Source: Prochlorococcus marinus str. MIT 9201 (GTDB lineage: Bacteria; Cyanobacteriota; Cyanobacteriia; PCC-6307; Cyanobiaceae). Taken from it: a stretch of 64,000 bases of DNA. Location: contig NZ_JNAL01000005.1 in assembly GCF_000759955.1 (NCBI RefSeq), positions 81,956-145,955 on the forward strand, in the 5' to 3' direction. Under the pieces are notes generated by a model, which had not been told where the DNA came from, made no database searches, and saw only the letters and a list, made by a program, of their open reading frames with translations. Each line of letters opens with the position of its first letter. Within the stretch, counting starts at the first letter, position 1. Positions 28,716-38,323 of this stretch are shown here, in pieces. A program made the translations under genes and the position numbers.

Positions 28716-30476
28716 TTATAAAGCACTAAGCCAAATTACTTGAAAAGGGTCAAGACTAATATTTTTGTAATTATATTTAGTGGATGTTAAAAAATCTTTG
28801 GTATTGAAATCATTATCAATTATTTTTGGTAGATCATTATCATTCAATTGATAATTAATTTTATTTTCAGTCATATTATGGATTGCAAAAACAGCATCAG
28901 GACCTTTACTTCTTTTGATTACAACAATATCACTTCTACCTTTAGACAAACATTTCATTTCCGAACAAGGGTGAAATTGCTTTAATTCTGATCTGACATC
29001 CATAGCATTACGAAGATATTTTAAGTTTTTATTAGCATTTGATTCAGGATTATTTAAAACGGCTAGAAGATTTTCTGATTTAAACTTTTCTCTATTTAGG
29101 TCTCTTCTTTGACCTGTCATAGAAAAACTTTTGATATCATTTTCTGAAGCTAATAATGCAGGTAAATAAAAGGCAGGAACTCCTTTCAAAGCCATTACTA
29201 ATAATTGACTCAAAATAAATCTCTCATATTGAAATCTTTTAGAATCTCTACTTGAGTCTTCCATTGCACTCCACCAACTAATATTCAATTCATAAGGTTT
29301 ATCATCACCATTTGATAAACGTCTATGACTTACTAATCCGCCTCTTTTCTCACAATTAATTAATAAATCTTTTATTCTATGTTCGTTCATTAAACCCTCA
29401 AGAGCTCGTAGCCCAACACCATCGTGTGATGCAGTGAAATTAAAAAGAGTTGTATCATCAGGCAATTCTGGCCAATCAAAAATCCATGAGTTTAGAATGT
29501 CAGCTCTTGAAGTAATAATTGCTTCAAGGAGAAGAGGAGGCAATGGGAAATTGTATGCCATATGGGCTTCATCATCAGGAATCAGATAAGATAAATTTTC
29601 CTTCTGAGGAACATTAGTTTCAGTTATCAAAACTCCATCATCAAGAAGATTATTCAAAAGAACTCTTAAGAGTTTTACAATTGAATGTGCTTTTGGTAAA
29701 TGCAAGCACGTTGTCCCTGATTCTTTCCAAATAAAACCTACAGCATCAAGCCTAAGCCATTTAATACCATTAGATAAATAAGTAATAATTAAATTCAAGA
29801 ACTCAAGAGTCATTTTTGGATTATGCCAATTCAAATCAATTTGATCTGGACCAAAAGTTGTCCAAACTTGTTTAGGGCCATCTTCTGTATTTATTTGAGA
29901 AAACAAAGAAGAACTTCTTGGTCTAACTACATTTGACCAGTCAAGATTCTGATTCGGTGAAAAAACATTTGATATTCCTGGTTCTTGAGATTTTATAAAT
30001 TGTTGAACCCATGGGTGAGATGATGAGACATGGTTTAGGACTAAATCTGCCATCAAATCATGATTTTTAGAAATACTTTTGAGATCATCCCATCCACCAA
30101 ATTTTTCTTCTAAAGAATCATAACTTGAGACTGCAAAACCTCCATCACTTGTAGATTTTAAAAAAGGAAGAATATGTACAACTTTAGATAAACTGCCAAA
30201 ATGTTTACTTAACAACTCATTAAGAGTTATCAATGTTGCCTTGCCATTTTTGTAAATACTATCTGCATAAGTTATCAAAACCGAATGAGATTCACTCCAC
30301 CTTTCCTTGTCTCTTATTTCTTCATAAGCAGATTTCTCTGAGAAATCATATAAAATCTGTAATAATTGGTTTGAAATACAATTAATTTCTTCTGTAGTAT
30401 TATTTGAATAAATTGTTTTTAACAATTTATTAATCTTTAATCTATCTAATTTTTTCTCTGAATCAATTTGCTTCAC
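28716..30476 (-). CDS. GH13 sugar phosphorylase, sucrose/glucosylglycerate phosphorylase-like
   Basis: The 586-residue protein has a GH13 (subfamily 18) barrel. The nucleophile is in WLRLDAVGFIWKE (about residue 244), the acid/base Glu in LITETNVPQKEN (about 284), and the third Asp in FTASHDGVG (about 350). GH13_18 enzymes split glucosides with phosphate to glucose-1-phosphate; known members use sucrose, sucrose-6-phosphate or glucosylglycerate. Its place between gpgS and gpgP suggests glucosylglycerate as substrate, releasing glycerate for the neighbouring kinase. The start is GTG at 30476, divergent from gpgS. Confidence 0.85.
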   Translation of the reverse strand: MKQIDSEKKLDRLKINKLLKTIYSNNTTEEINCISNQLLQILYDFSEKSAYEEIRDKERWSESHSVLITYADSIYKNGKATLITLNELLSKHFGSLSKVVHILPFLKSTSDGGFAVSSYDSLEEKFGGWDDLKSISKNHDLMADLVLNHVSSSHPWVQQFIKSQEPGISNVFSPNQNLDWSNVVRPRSSSLFSQINTEDGPKQVWTTFGPDQIDLNWHNPKMTLEFLNLIITYLSNGIKWLRLDAVGFIWKESGTTCLHLPKAHSIVKLLRVLLNNLLDDGVLITETNVPQKENLSYLIPDDEAHMAYNFPLPPLLLEAIITSRADILNSWIFDWPELPDDTTLFNFTASHDGVGLRALEGLMNEHRIKDLLINCEKRGGLVSHRRLSNGDDKPYELNISWWSAMEDSSRDSKRFQYERFILSQLLVMALKGVPAFYLPALLASENDIKSFSMTGQRRDLNREKFKSENLLAVLNNPESNANKNLKYLRNAMDVRSELKQFHPCSEMKCLSKGRSDIVVIKRSKGPDAVFAIHNMTENKINYQLNDNDLPKIIDNDFNTKDFLTSTKYNYKNISLDPFQVIWLSAL

Positions 30477-30526
30477 TTTGAAAAAATCAACGAAGTATTA
30501 ATACTATTCTGCACATCAATTAGAAA

Positions 30527-31753
30527 ATGGACTTTCAACAAGGGTTAATCACAACAATACATGAATATGGAGTTACTAGAAATTTACTTAAAGAATTAAA
30601 CAAAAGTCTTAAAAAAAGATCAACAAGCATTTTAATTCCTTGTTTATATGAAGAGTTTGAGCGTCCAGCATTAAAAGACATAAGAGAAGTTTTAAAAGAC
30701 CTTACAGGCTTAAATGAATTAGTTATTGCTCTCTCTGCAAAAACTATTGAGCAAGTTAAAGCAGCAAAATCATTTTTTGACTCTATGCCATTTCCAGTTC
30801 ATGTTCAATGGACTAATTCCCCCTCCGTAATAAAACTATTAAAAAGTCAAGAAAAAAATGGATTAGAACTATTAGGAACTCCAGGTAAAGGATGGGCTGT
30901 CTGGCAAGGTATAGGAGTTGCGACGAGAAAATCAGAAGTTGTTGCTCTTTTTGATGCTGATATAAGAACTTTTAGTCCTTTATATCCCTCAAGAATGATA
31001 CTTCCACTTCTGGATGAATCATATGGAATTTCATATGTAAAGGCTTTTTACAGCAGGTTATCCTTAGAGACCAATCAATTACAAGGTAGAGCAACAAGAT
31101 TATTTGTGGGACCACTACTGGCAAGTCTTGAACAGTTAGTAGGTAAGGGTCCCTTTTTACAATATCTTCAATCATTTAGATATCCACTAGCAGGAGAATT
31201 TGCTTTCACTAAAGACCTTGCGATGAATTTACGAATTCCTTGTGATTGGGGTTTAGAGATAGGTTTATTATCAGAGGTTTATAGAAATGTAAGAACCTCC
31301 AAAATAGCCCAAGTTGACCTAGGTTTATTTGATCATAAACATAAGAATATTGGTGATTCCTCTAAAGAAGGATTGCAAAAAATGTGTACAGAAATACTTT
31401 CAAGCGTTTTAAGAGGTCTCATGGAACATCAAGCAGAGACCTTAACAAGTACTCAACTAGCAACCTTAGAAGTTCTTTACAAAAGAGTTGGAGAAGATAG
31501 AGTAAAAAAATTTGGATTAGATTCAGCAGTTAATCAACTTCCATACGATCGTCATGAAGAAGAGCTATCAGTACAAAAATTTGCAAAACTATTGAGGCCA
31601 GCTACAGAAGATTACTTGGCTTGCCCTACAACACAGCAGTTGCCAAGTTGGTCAAGAGTTCTTTCTTGTGAAAACAAACTGCAAGAAGATTTAGCAAATG
31701 CTGGGTCACAAGATATAAAGACTACTGAAAAAGAATTAATTAAAAACTTCTAA
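30527..31753 (+). CDS. gpgS: Glucosyl-3-phosphoglycerate synthase
   Basis: GpgS transfers glucose from a nucleotide sugar to 3-phosphoglycerate, the first step to glucosylglycerate, a compatible solute in marine picocyanobacteria under salt and nitrogen limitation. The 408-residue protein has [14 protein letters not shown] at the start of a GT-A fold and the metal motif [10 protein letters not shown] at about 142-151, followed by [15 protein letters not shown]. It is divergent from the phosphorylase gene (50-base gap). Its last four bases overlap the convergent ureC gene. Confidence 0.92.
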   Translation: MDFQQGLITTIHEYGVTRNLLKELNKSLKKRSTSILIPCLYEEFERPALKDIREVLKDLTGLNELVIALSAKTIEQVKAAKSFFDSMPFPVHVQWTNSPSVIKLLKSQEKNGLELLGTPGKGWAVWQGIGVATRKSEVVALFDADIRTFSPLYPSRMILPLLDESYGISYVKAFYSRLSLETNQLQGRATRLFVGPLLASLEQLVGKGPFLQYLQSFRYPLAGEFAFTKDLAMNLRIPCDWGLEIGLLSEVYRNVRTSKIAQVDLGLFDHKHKNIGDSSKEGLQKMCTEILSSVLRGLMEHQAETLTSTQLATLEVLYKRVGEDRVKKFGLDSAVNQLPYDRHEEELSVQKFAKLLRPATEDYLACPTTQQLPSWSRVLSCENKLQEDLANAGSQDIKTTEKELIKNF

Positions 31754-33459
31754 AGTAAAAAGTACCTTTGAGCCATTGGTATTTCATCAAGAGGTTCACA
31801 AGTAAGAAGTTCCCCATCACAAAAAACTTCATAAGTTTGAGGATCAACTGAAATATTTGGTAGTTTACTATTAAGTTTTAATTTTGATTTGTTGATATTT
31901 CTGGTATTTTCTATGGCAATACATTTCTTTTGTAAGCCTAATTTATTTGGAATATTTTGATCAATTGAATTTTTACTTAAAAAGGTAAAAGAGCTCTTAA
32001 TTAGAGATTGGCCGAAACTTGCAAACATAGGTCGACCGTGAACAGGGCCTGGAGTAGGAATTGAAGCATTTGAATCCCCCATTTGGGACCAAACTATAGA
32101 TCCTCCTTTAACAACTAATTCAGGCTTCACAGCAAAAAAGGAAGGTTTCCACAACACCAAATCCGCAATTTTACCCTTCTCTATAGACCCAACATGTTTA
32201 TCGATACCATGAGCTATTGCAGGATTAATTGTGACTTTAGAAATATATCTCTTTACTCTGTAATTATCGTTTCTATCAGAATCCTGCGAAAGAGGTCCCC
32301 TTTGGACTTTCATTTTATGAGCTGTTTGAAAAGTTCTTGTAATTACTTCACCAACTCTTCCCATGGCTTGAGAATCACTAGCAATAATTGAAAAGGCACC
32401 TATATCATGCAAGATATCCTCAGCTGCAATAGTCTCTCTTCTGATCCTTGATTCAGCAAATGCAATATCTTCTGGGATTTTAGAATCTAAATGATGACAA
32501 ACCATTAACATGTCAAGATGTTCCTCTAATGTGTTCCTCGTGTAGGGTCTTGTTGGATTAGTACTACTTGGAAGAACATTTTTTTCTCCACAAATTTTAA
32601 TAATATCTGGTGCATGGCCTCCACCTGCTCCTTCAGTATGAAAAGTATGAATAGTTCTTCCTGCAATAGCATTGATGGTATCTTCAACAAAGCCCGCCTC
32701 ATTCAAAGTATCAGTATGAATACATACTTGTACGTCAAACTTATCTGCGACATTAAGACAAGAATTTATTGTGGAGGGGGTCGTACCCCAATCCTCATGA
32801 AGCTTCAACCCACATGCACCAGCTTCAACCTGATCGATAAGATTGCTCTCGTTTGTTGAGTTTCCTTTTCCAAAAAAACCTAAATTCATAGGAAATGCTT
32901 CTGCAGATTGAAGCATTCTTGAAATATGAAAAGAACCCGGAGTACAAGTAGTGGCATTTGTGCCAGTTGCAGGTCCAGTTCCTCCTCCCAACATAGTTGT
33001 GATTCCAGAAGCTAGTGCCGTTTCAACTTGTTGGGGACATATAAAATGTATATGGGTATCTATTGAACCTGCAGTAAGAATATGGCCTTCTCCAGCTATT
33101 ACTTCTGTTGATGCACCAATAATAATATCGACATTATCCTGGATATCAGGATTACCGGCCTTACCAATTTCAAAAATCATTCCGTCTTTTATACCCACAT
33201 CAGCCTTAATTATTCCCCACCAATCTAAGATCAAAGCATTAGTTATTACGGTATCTACAGCTCCATCAACTCTTCTTACTTGAGACTGTCCCATCCCATC
33301 TCGAATAACTTTACCTCCCCCAAATTTAACTTCATCTCCGTATGTAGTTAAATCCTTTTCTACTTCTATAAAAAGTTCGGTATCTGCAAGCCTTACTCTA
33401 TCACCCGTAGTGGGTCCGTAAGTTTGCGCATAAGTATTTCTGTTAATTTTATAAGACAT
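31750..33459 (-). CDS. ureC: Urease alpha subunit
   Basis: UreC is the catalytic nickel subunit that hydrolyses urea to ammonia and carbamate. The ligands are visible: HIHFICPQ, the carbamylated Lys in [12 protein letters not shown] (about residue 219), HIDT-type [11 protein letters not shown], and the flap Cys/His in [25 protein letters not shown] is also present. At 569 residues it is full length. ATG at 33459, 4 bases after ureB. The stop overlaps gpgS by 4 bases in convergent orientation. Confidence 0.98.
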   Translation of the reverse strand: MSYKINRNTYAQTYGPTTGDRVRLADTELFIEVEKDLTTYGDEVKFGGGKVIRDGMGQSQVRRVDGAVDTVITNALILDWWGIIKADVGIKDGMIFEIGKAGNPDIQDNVDIIIGASTEVIAGEGHILTAGSIDTHIHFICPQQVETALASGITTMLGGGTGPATGTNATTCTPGSFHISRMLQSAEAFPMNLGFFGKGNSTNESNLIDQVEAGACGLKLHEDWGTTPSTINSCLNVADKFDVQVCIHTDTLNEAGFVEDTINAIAGRTIHTFHTEGAGGGHAPDIIKICGEKNVLPSSTNPTRPYTRNTLEEHLDMLMVCHHLDSKIPEDIAFAESRIRRETIAAEDILHDIGAFSIIASDSQAMGRVGEVITRTFQTAHKMKVQRGPLSQDSDRNDNYRVKRYISKVTINPAIAHGIDKHVGSIEKGKIADLVLWKPSFFAVKPELVVKGGSIVWSQMGDSNASIPTPGPVHGRPMFASFGQSLIKSSFTFLSKNSIDQNIPNKLGLQKKCIAIENTRNINKSKLKLNSKLPNISVDPQTYEVFCDGELLTCEPLDEIPMAQRYFLL

Positions 33460-33463
33460 AATT

Positions 33464-33784
33464 TTAAGTATCTAAAGAACCGTTAACCAATGAATTAAAA
33501 CCATAGGCAATTCTTAAACCTTTATATGGAACTAATTTGACATCAGTTGTATCTCCAGGTTCGAATCTAATTGCTGTTCCTGCAGGGATGTCAAGACGCA
33601 TACCAAGTGTTATTTCTCGATTAAAAATTAAAGCCTTATTAGCTTCAAAAAAATGATAATGAGATCCAATTTGTACAGGTCTATCTCCAGAATTAGAAAC
33701 TTTTACTGTTTTAACTTCCTTACCAAGATTTAATTCGATTTCACCTTGTTCAGAAATTATTTCGCCAGGAATTAAATTACTCAT
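33464..33784 (-). CDS. ureB: Urease beta subunit
   Basis: UreB is a structural subunit of the urease trimer. The 106-residue protein begins [10 protein letters not shown], contains [24 protein letters not shown] (core [15 protein letters not shown]) and [11 protein letters not shown], and ends with a short variable tail. ATG at 33784. It lies 2 bases after ureA and 4 before ureC, so the three are clearly one operon. Length and motifs are typical. Confidence 0.98.
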   Translation of the reverse strand: MSNLIPGEIISEQGEIELNLGKEVKTVKVSNSGDRPVQIGSHYHFFEANKALIFNREITLGMRLDIPAGTAIRFEPGDTTDVKLVPYKGLRIAYGFNSLVNGSLDT

Positions 33785-33786
33785 AA

Positions 33787-34089
33787 CTAGTTAATCGGAT
33801 TGTGAATAGTAACTAATTTTGTCCCATCAGGGAAAACTGCTTCTATTTGGACTTCATCAACCATTTCAGGAATGCCCTCCATAACTTGTGATTTTGAAAG
33901 CCAGGTAGTACCCTCTGACATTAATTGACTTACACTTTTTCCATCTCGAGCTCCTTCAAGAACTTGAAAACTCAAAAAAGCAATTGTTTCAGGATAATTA
34001 AGTTTAAGACCTCGACAAAGTCTTCTTTCAGCTAAAAGTGCAGCAGAAAAAATCAATAATTTATCCTTTTCTTGAGGTGAAAGATGCAT
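33787..34089 (-). CDS. ureA: Urease gamma subunit
   Basis: UreA is the small structural subunit of urease. Its 100 residues start [17 protein letters not shown], contain [21 protein letters not shown] (core [16 protein letters not shown]) and end with [20 protein letters not shown]. The start is ATG at 34089, after a 50-base gap downstream of ureD, so ureDABC may be one transcript. That gap holds only a weak hairpin. Confidence 0.98.
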   Translation of the reverse strand: MHLSPQEKDKLLIFSAALLAERRLCRGLKLNYPETIAFLSFQVLEGARDGKSVSQLMSEGTTWLSKSQVMEGIPEMVDEVQIEAVFPDGTKLVTIHNPIN

Positions 34090-34139
34090 AATAAAAAATT
34101 AATCTATAAATTCTTAAAAAAGGTTCTTCCTGAACATAA

Positions 34140-35042
34140 TTAATAATTCATAGAATCTTGTAAAGGCCATACACCTTGATATTTTGGCTCACAAAATCCA
34201 CAAACAGACCTAATTTGTTTCCAAATACAAAAAAAACATTTCCTAGCATCTTGAGAAGAACTTCCTAGGAAACGTACAGAGAAACCATTTTCAAGAATTC
34301 CAATAGATAAATTATTATCAGTTTCTTCAAAAATCTTTTTTATATTTGCAACAAGATTATTTCTTTTTGACTTAGAAAAATCTTTTTCGCAAATCCAAAT
34401 TAAGGATCCAAAAACAGGCATATAATCCATACCTGACTTTGCCACATAACTTGCCTTAGATAATTCAATTTGATCAACATATTCCCAATCATCATATAAA
34501 TCATTATTTCTTATGATTTCTAATTTAGATCTAAAAACTCCACTCTCGATAGACTCTCCAGAAGAAGATCTTCCAAGCCTTATTAAATCAGTAAACAAAA
34601 AACTTGAAGTTTCTGAAATATATACTTTAAACTTTTGATCGTATAAACCATTAGCAAAGATAATTGTTTCTTGGGGGAGATATTCCAAATGAGAATTATC
34701 AAGAATTTTTATGAGACTTTTTTGCCGTGAAAAAGTTCCTTTTGGATTAATTTTAGATATCCCAACTGATCCATATACTTTCTGAGCTGAAGAAGTAGTC
34801 AACAATACCTTAGAGTTTTTTTCAAGATTTACCTCAAACACAAGTAAATCGCCTCCAACCAATCCCCCTGCAGTATGAAGAACAGGTAAGATGCATCTGC
34901 CCTCCTGATCATTAGTAGACTTTAATAACTTGTAAGGAGAAGTTGATTTAGATTTAAAGATTGTTTTATTAACATTTCCTAAACTTGTTTTATTATTGAA
35001 AAAATTTAAGAAACAATTACCTTCCCAAGAAGTTTTAATCAT
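34140..35042 (-). CDS. ureD: Urease accessory protein UreD
   Basis: UreD (UreH) binds apo-urease and with UreF and UreG delivers nickel to the active site. The 300-residue protein has [30 protein letters not shown] and [18 protein letters not shown] (core [12 protein letters not shown]), all family hallmarks. ATG at 35042. It is the first gene of the minus-strand ureDABC set and is divergent from ureEFG across 48 bases. Cyanobacterial UreD proteins have this size. Confidence 0.95.
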   Translation of the reverse strand: MIKTSWEGNCFLNFFNNKTSLGNVNKTIFKSKSTSPYKLLKSTNDQEGRCILPVLHTAGGLVGGDLLVFEVNLEKNSKVLLTTSSAQKVYGSVGISKINPKGTFSRQKSLIKILDNSHLEYLPQETIIFANGLYDQKFKVYISETSSFLFTDLIRLGRSSSGESIESGVFRSKLEIIRNNDLYDDWEYVDQIELSKASYVAKSGMDYMPVFGSLIWICEKDFSKSKRNNLVANIKKIFEETDNNLSIGILENGFSVRFLGSSSQDARKCFFCIWKQIRSVCGFCEPKYQGVWPLQDSMNY

Positions 35043-35090
35043 AAATTGTTTTCTTTAATTACTAAATTAAAGTAACCAAAAATTTTGATT

Positions 35091-35540
35091 ATGAGAATGA
35101 ATAAACAAATAGTTGTAACTGATTGGATTAAGGAAAAACCTCGGTTAGGTTCATTTTTAAAACTTACCTTAAGTTCAGATGAAAGAAAAATCTTGCGAGG
35201 TAAAAGATTAACTGATTGTGATCAAGAAATAATTTTACAATTACCTAGAGACGGCAAATTAAATGATGGAGATATACTTTCAACAAATGAGTCCAATTTT
35301 TATGTAGAAATAATTGCAAAAACAGAAGATTTAATTGAAATAACTTCAAATTCTAAAATTGAACTTATTAAAACTGCTTATCATCTAGGGAATAGGCATG
35401 TAGAGGTGGAAATAAAAGAAGACATTCTTTTAACAAAAGGTGATTACGTAATTGAAAATATGCTTAAAAATTTTAATGTTGATATTGTAGATGCACAGAA
35501 AAAATTTTTTCCGGAAAGAGGTGCCCATAGTCATGAGTAA
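35091..35540 (+). CDS. ureE: Urease accessory protein UreE
   Basis: UreE is the nickel metallochaperone of urease. The 149-residue product has the N-terminal domain (LTLSSDERKILRGKRLTDCDQEI, core SSDERKILRGKRLTD) and the metal-binding domain with AYHLGNRHVEVEI. The His-rich C-terminal tail of enterobacterial UreE is replaced by the short RGAHSHE. I chose ATG at 35091; a TTG two codons earlier and another ATG at 35097 are alternatives. It overlaps ureF by 8 bases. Confidence 0.94.
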   Translation: MRMNKQIVVTDWIKEKPRLGSFLKLTLSSDERKILRGKRLTDCDQEIILQLPRDGKLNDGDILSTNESNFYVEIIAKTEDLIEITSNSKIELIKTAYHLGNRHVEVEIKEDILLTKGDYVIENMLKNFNVDIVDAQKKFFPERGAHSHE

Positions 35541-36219
35541 AAGTCACTTATTAAAATATTTATTAATAAGCCCTAACTTACCAGTTGGAGGATTTTGTTA
35601 TTCGGAGGGACTGGAGTGTTACCTTCATACAAAAGATTTAAAAGATTCAAATTCGGTAAAAGAATTAATCATAAGTGAATTAAAAATTGGCCAGATTAGA
35701 CTAGATGCAAGACTATTATGTGATTTTTTTGATATTTTTAATGAGTTAAATGATGGCAAAAATTTAAAAAGTAATTTGCAAAAGCTTTTGAGTTTGGATA
35801 AATGGATTCTCTCATCAAAAGACTCTCTAGAATTGAGAGAACAACAAATTCAAATGGCAAAATCTCTCTTTGATCTAACCAAAGAATTTGGATTTGAATA
35901 TCTATATAAAAAAAATAAAAAAAACTCCTGGCCTTTATCGTGGAGTTGGGCTTGTTATTGTTTTGAAATTACGAAGTTAGAAATGGTTGAGAATTTTTTC
36001 TTTTCGTGGAGTGCAAACCAACTTAGTGCAGCATTAAGGATTATTCCTATTGGTTCAACAAAAGCACAATTAATTCAAAGAGATTTATTAGCAATAATTT
36101 CAAAAGTTTCTAAAGAAATTATGGACAAGGAAATTGATGACATCTATTTTGGCAATGTAGGTTTAGCTATGGCACAACAAAATCATAATGAACTTTATAC
36201 AAAACTTTTTAGAAATTAA
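35533..36219 (+). CDS. ureF: Urease accessory protein UreF
   Basis: UreF works with UreD and UreG in nickel loading, acting as a scaffold for the GTPase. The 228-residue helical protein begins MSKSHLLKYLLISPNLPVGGF, with the family motif SPNLPVGGFCYSEGLE, and ends with the conserved NVGLAMAQQNHNEL. I chose the ATG at 35533 inside the end of ureE; a longer frame to 35491 would add residues without family similarity. ureG follows after 3 bases. Confidence 0.94.
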   Translation: MSKSHLLKYLLISPNLPVGGFCYSEGLECYLHTKDLKDSNSVKELIISELKIGQIRLDARLLCDFFDIFNELNDGKNLKSNLQKLLSLDKWILSSKDSLELREQQIQMAKSLFDLTKEFGFEYLYKKNKKNSWPLSWSWACYCFEITKLEMVENFFFSWSANQLSAALRIIPIGSTKAQLIQRDLLAIISKVSKEIMDKEIDDIYFGNVGLAMAQQNHNELYTKLFRN

Positions 36220-36222
36220 TTT

Positions 36223-36852
36223 ATGAGCAGCAAATTGAGAGTAGGAGTTGCTGGACCTGTTGGTTCAGGAAAAACTGCATTAGTAGAGACTCTATGCTTA
36301 AGCCTTAAAAAAAATTATGAGATAGCAGTGGTCACCAATGATATTTACACTAAAGAAGATGCTAACTTTCTAATAAATAAAAAAGTTTTAGAAGAAGGGA
36401 GGATTATTGGTGTAGAAACAGGAGGTTGTCCTCATACAGCGATAAGAGAGGATTGTTCCTTAAATAAAAATGCAGTTTTAGATTTAGAGAATAAATATAA
36501 TCCTTTAGATTTTGTTTTTGTAGAAAGTGGAGGTGATAATTTAGCATCTAGTTTTAGTCCAGAACTTGTAGATTTATCAATATATGTAATAGATGTTTCT
36601 GCCGGAGACAAAATTCCTAGAAAAGGAGGACCAGGGATAACAAGGTCAGATTTATTATTAATAAACAAAATTGACTTAGCGGATATGGTAGGTGCTGATT
36701 TAAAAATTATGAAAAGTGATACTGAATTTATGAGAAAAGGAAAACCTTGGTTTTTCACCAACCTTAGTAGCGGCATAGGAGTTGAAGAAATTACTCGATT
36801 TTTAGAATCACATATACCCAACAATCGAAACCAGAAAAATGTTCAGTACTAA
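36223..36852 (+). CDS. ureG: Urease accessory GTPase UreG
   Basis: UreG is a SIMIBI GTPase whose hydrolysis drives nickel insertion into urease. The P-loop [12 protein letters not shown] is at about residues 9-20. [30 protein letters not shown] with its metal-binding Cys-Pro-His, and [11 protein letters not shown] follow, plus the base-recognition motif LLINKIDLA. At 209 residues it is typical. ATG at 36223, 3 bases after ureF. The urt transporter operon follows 110 bases downstream. Confidence 0.98.
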   Translation: MSSKLRVGVAGPVGSGKTALVETLCLSLKKNYEIAVVTNDIYTKEDANFLINKKVLEEGRIIGVETGGCPHTAIREDCSLNKNAVLDLENKYNPLDFVFVESGGDNLASSFSPELVDLSIYVIDVSAGDKIPRKGGPGITRSDLLLINKIDLADMVGADLKIMKSDTEFMRKGKPWFFTNLSSGIGVEEITRFLESHIPNNRNQKNVQY

Positions 36853-36872
36853 TATATTGGATTCAACAAAAA

Positions 36873-36914
36873 GTTACGACTGATACAAAACGAATTCTCA
36901 CTCGTTAATAACTT
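36873..36914 (+). promoter_or_regulatory. NtcA-type promoter of urtABCDE
   Basis: GTTACGACTGATAC at 36873-36886 matches the NtcA palindrome GTAN8TAC with one change (T for A). A -10 hexamer of the TAN3T form, TAACTT, follows exactly 22 bases later at 36909-36914. That spacing is the known arrangement of NtcA-activated class II promoters in cyanobacteria. Predicted transcription starts near 36921, leaving a leader of about 42 bases to the urtA ATG. The arrangement implies induction when nitrogen is scarce. Confidence 0.8.
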
Positions 36915-36962
36915 TTACTTTATCCCCCTAATGAGGGTCAATTACCTAATTTATCCTAATTC

Positions 36963-38240
36963 ATGAGAATTTCAAGGCGTATTTTGGCAGGATTAGCTAC
37001 TGCCTCACTTGCGGTCACAGCAACTTCGTGTGGTGGAGGTGGAACTTCCGGAAGTTTCGACGACACAGTAACCGTTGGCATTTTGCATTCGTTATCTGGA
37101 ACAATGGCAATTTCAGAATCAACCCTTGTTGATACTGAAAAAATGGCTATTGAAGAGATAAATGCTTCTGGTGGTGTAAAAGTTGGCGGTAAAAGCTACA
37201 AAATAGAATACATAGTTGAAGATGGTGCATCTGATTGGCCTACTTTCGCTGAAAAATCAAAGAAACTTATAGACCAAGACGGAGTTCCTGTCGTATTTGG
37301 TGGTTGGACATCTGCTAGTAGAAAGGCAATGTTACCAGTCTACGAATCAAAGGATGCTTTCCTTTACTACCCTATTCAATATGAAGCTCAAGAATGTTCT
37401 AACAACATTTTTTATACAGGAGCTACACCAAACCAACAATCAGAACCTGCTACAGATTTCATGTATAAGCGTTCTCCAGCAGCTGGAGGAGATTTCTTCC
37501 TTGTAGGTTCTGATTATGTTTTCCCCAGAACTTCCAACACAATCACAAAAGCTCAGGTAAAACAGTTAGGCGGTAAAGTTGTTGGAGAAGATTACCTTCC
37601 ATTGGGAAATACTGAAGTTGCTCCAATTATCTCAAAAATCAAAAAGGCCCTTCCTGAAGGTGGAATAATCATTAACACACTTAATGGTGACCAAAACGTT
37701 GCATTCTTCAAACAGATTCAAGACGCGGGTATCACACCTTCAAGTGGCTACTACGTAATGAACTATTCAATTGCTGAAGAAGAGATTAGTACAATTGGTC
37801 CCGAGTTCCTTGAAGGACACTACGGTGCCTGGAACTATATGATGTCAATTGATACTCCTGCATCAAAGAAATTTGCCAAAAGTTTCAAGAAAAGATGGGG
37901 AGCTGATCGTGTTGTAGCTGATCCTCAAGAATCAGCATATAACATGGTTTATTTATGGAAACAGGCAGTTGAAGATGCTGGAACTTTCGATGACAACGCA
38001 GTAAGAGAAGCACTTGTTGGACAAAAGTTTGATGCTCCACAAGGTCCTGTTGAAGTTATGCCTAATCACCACTTATCTCAAACAGTAAGAATTGGAGAGA
38101 TTAATGCAGAAGGTGGATTTACAATCCTTGAAGAAACAGGGGTAGTTCTTCCTCAAGCATGGAACCAAAAACATCCAAGTTCAAAAGGATTTGCATGCGA
38201 TTGGACAGATCCTTCCAAAGGAGAAAAGTATAAGCTTTAA
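36963..38240 (+). CDS. urtA: Urea ABC transporter, substrate-binding lipoprotein
   Basis: UrtA is the periplasmic urea-binding component of a branched-chain-amino-acid-family transporter. The N-terminus is a lipoprotein signal with Cys23 in VTATSCGGG. The mature protein starts DTVTVGILHSLSGTMA and has the type I periplasmic-binding fold, with IVEDGASDWPTFAEK and FGGWTSASRKAML. 425 residues is family size. ATG at 36963 lies behind an NtcA-type promoter. A hairpin follows before urtB. Confidence 0.96.
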   Translation: MRISRRILAGLATASLAVTATSCGGGGTSGSFDDTVTVGILHSLSGTMAISESTLVDTEKMAIEEINASGGVKVGGKSYKIEYIVEDGASDWPTFAEKSKKLIDQDGVPVVFGGWTSASRKAMLPVYESKDAFLYYPIQYEAQECSNNIFYTGATPNQQSEPATDFMYKRSPAAGGDFFLVGSDYVFPRTSNTITKAQVKQLGGKVVGEDYLPLGNTEVAPIISKIKKALPEGGIIINTLNGDQNVAFFKQIQDAGITPSSGYYVMNYSIAEEEISTIGPEFLEGHYGAWNYMMSIDTPASKKFAKSFKKRWGADRVVADPQESAYNMVYLWKQAVEDAGTFDDNAVREALVGQKFDAPQGPVEVMPNHHLSQTVRIGEINAEGGFTILEETGVVLPQAWNQKHPSSKGFACDWTDPSKGEKYKL

Positions 38241-38266
38241 TCTAATTAAAACCTATACTTCAAAAT

Positions 38267-38290
38267 AAAAGGAGGTTAACGCCTCCTTTT
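38267..38290 (+). terminator. Intercistronic hairpin between urtA and urtB
   Basis: AAAAGGAGG and CCTCCTTTT pair as a 9-base stem around a six-base loop (TTAACG), followed by ATTTTAT. It looks like an intrinsic terminator or 3' stabiliser directly after urtA. Because urtB lies only 33 bases downstream with no clear promoter, partial termination or mRNA protection that raises UrtA over the membrane subunits is likely. This is inference. Confidence 0.75.
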
Positions 38291-38323
38291 ATTTTATATA
38301 ATCAAATATTTTCTTTTTCTAAA

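Noticed and set aside
34090..34139. Hairpin GTTC-AGGAA-GAAC plus T run between ureD and ureA
   Set aside because: A four-base stem is too weak for a terminator; ureDABC should be read through.
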